Origin: Bacteroidales bacterium
Lineage (GTDB): Bacteria > Bacteroidota > Bacteroidia > Bacteroidales > UBA10428
Length of the DNA: 42,861 nt
Reading direction: 5' to 3'
NCBI GenBank assembly: GCA_035299085.1
Contig: DATGXG010000049.1
Span: 1-42,861 of the forward strand
The translations under genes were made by a program, and so were the position numbers. The notes under the pieces are model-generated. The model worked only from the letters and a program-made list of their open reading frames with translations. It was not told the origin of the DNA and did not search any database. Shown here piece after piece: positions 42,311 to 42,861 of this stretch; the stretch's first letter is position 1; every line of letters starts with the position of its first letter.

Positions 42311-42325
42311 CGGGGTTTCACCCCG
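42311..42325 (+). terminator. CGGGG-TTTCA-CCCCG hairpin after the last gene
   Basis: 5-bp GC stem with a 5-nt loop beginning 2 nt after the TGA stop at 42306-42308. It overlaps the left end of the structured element that follows. Confidence 0.55.
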
Positions 42326-42405
42326 AACCCCACTTCTTTCTTTGTCCTGTCACAAAGAAAGAAGCAAAGAAAAGACCAGACAAAACGACTCCCCACGCGC
42401 TCTGC

Positions 42406-42468
42406 CGAAAGGCAGGAATTTCTAACAACCGGTCGCAAGCTCGTTTATAAGAAATTCCATGCCTTTCG
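42406..42468. repeat. 18-bp inverted repeat CGAAAGGCA-GGAATTTCT
   Basis: Left arm 42406-42423 and right arm 42450-42468 are reverse complements over 18 bp with one bulged A. The 26-nt loop includes CCGGTCGCAAGC. Lies inside the structured element. Confidence 0.75.
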
Positions 42469-42621
42469 TCATTCACAGCCGCGCCGGCTTCGCGTTTTGT
42501 CTCGGCCCGCCCGCGGTGCATTGATTATTGCTGTTTTTAGAATAAAAAGCATGAGATAGTGTTATTGACTATCCACTTCATTGAACATAGAATTAACGCC
42601 TGAAGACCGCTCCGTCCGCCT

Positions 42622-42789
42622 CTGAAAAAACGCGTTAAAAAAATTAATTCACGAAGCGTTAAAAAAGAAAAGCTGTCTGATCCCGATTTAGAATCTGTAG
42701 AATTTCAGGACACTGAAATTCACAGAATTCTTGATCGGGAGAGTTCTTTTCTTTTAGCGAAGTGAATTAATTTTTAGCGATTTTTTCAG
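42622..42789. repeat. 168-nt near-palindrome
   Basis: Arms 42622-42708 and 42713-42789 fold back on each other: CTGAAAAAA..TTTTTTCAG outside, then AAATTAATTCAC / GTGAATTAATTT, TCCCGAT / ATCGGGA, and an 8-bp central stem AATTTCAG / CTGAAATT around loop GACA (42709-42712). Matching is imperfect but continuous in register with small indels. Confidence 0.8.
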
Positions 42790-42861
42790 CAGCGGCGGCA
42801 TTTTTTGGTCACTTTTTTTTGCTGCAGAAAAAAAGTGACTCAGGGTTCGGGGCGGATAGCC

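Larger units (their letters stand above)
42321..42852. repeat. Structured non-coding element with inverted 10-bp ends
   Basis: Left end CCCCGAACCC (42321-42330), right end GGGTTCGGGG (42843-42852), perfect inverted copies. Directly inside each end is a hairpin: 13-bp stem CTTCTTTCTTTGT / ACAAAGAAAGAAG (42333-42364) on the left, and 12-bp stem GTCACTTTTTTT / AAAAAAAGTGAC (42808-42839) on the right. Short ORFs inside are not supported. It is 532 bp and fills the end of the window, so its true extent may be larger. Confidence 0.65.

Noticed and set aside
42305..42559. 84-residue + strand ORF and overlapping minus-strand ORFs (to 42521) in the structured element
   Set aside because: They run through hairpin arms and repeats, give basic low-complexity proteins and have no recognisable domain; best read as non-coding.

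Overview
The window reads as a chromosomal segment of a Bacteroidota bacterium, most likely a Bacteroidales or Marinilabiliales-like environmental lineage. This rests on gene content typical of that phylum (DUF1080, DUF5009-like acyltransferase, DUF2795, DUF1905/YdeI, DUF4180, DUF1003, GH39, an M2-type lipoprotein, many Cys-lipidated secreted proteins), a possible TAnnTTTG promoter box in front of dapL, and intergenic gaps full of short palindromes and 7-11 bp tandem arrays. I see no transposase, integrase, CRISPR array, rRNA or tRNA.

Region 1 (1-16230) is a respiratory block on the + strand. It starts inside nuoB and runs nuoB-CD-E-F-G-H-I-J-K-L-M-N with very tight spacing, then cydAB. The complex I is the full NADH-oxidising form, with fused NuoCD, an N7 cluster site in NuoG and sequence features of the enterobacterial type. 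The bd-type quinol oxidase right behind it gives a short chain NADH -> quinone -> O2, suited to low oxygen.

Region 2 (16231-24800) holds small redox and metabolic genes: a single-cluster ferredoxin overlapping a pterin-4a-carbinolamine dehydratase, secreted Cu/Zn superoxide dismutase, D-lactate dehydrogenase, a DUF1080 lipoprotein with a DUF5009-like membrane acyltransferase, an M2 (ACE-like) metallopeptidase lipoprotein, a YugP-like membrane zinc protease and glycerate kinase.

Region 3 (24800-34400) has divergent dapF/dapL (diaminopimelate branch of lysine and peptidoglycan synthesis), DUF2007, an SDR oxidoreductase, DUF2795, a YdeI-like protein, a glutamine-amidotransferase-like protein, a single-HKD phospholipase D-like protein, two secreted glycoside hydrolases (GH39, GH5), a DUF4440-like lipoprotein and a VOC protein.

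Region 4 (34480-41220) is a visibly more AT-rich run of minus-strand secreted or membrane proteins: TPR, unknown lipoprotein, two S41-type protease homologues, YCF48-like propeller and DUF1003, with DUF4180 in the middle. It is followed on the + strand by a conserved lipoprotein of unknown function and about 550 bp of strongly structured non-coding DNA reaching the window end.

The most notable signals are: (i) many genes after the nuo operon end in, or within a few bases of, a short palindrome or tandem array, and in at least six the stop codon itself lies inside the repeat; (ii) a DapF homologue in which both catalytic cysteines are serine; (iii) the structured non-coding element at 42311-42861, with 10-bp inverted ends and a 168-nt near-palindrome. 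I found no clearly new multi-gene defence or mobile system.
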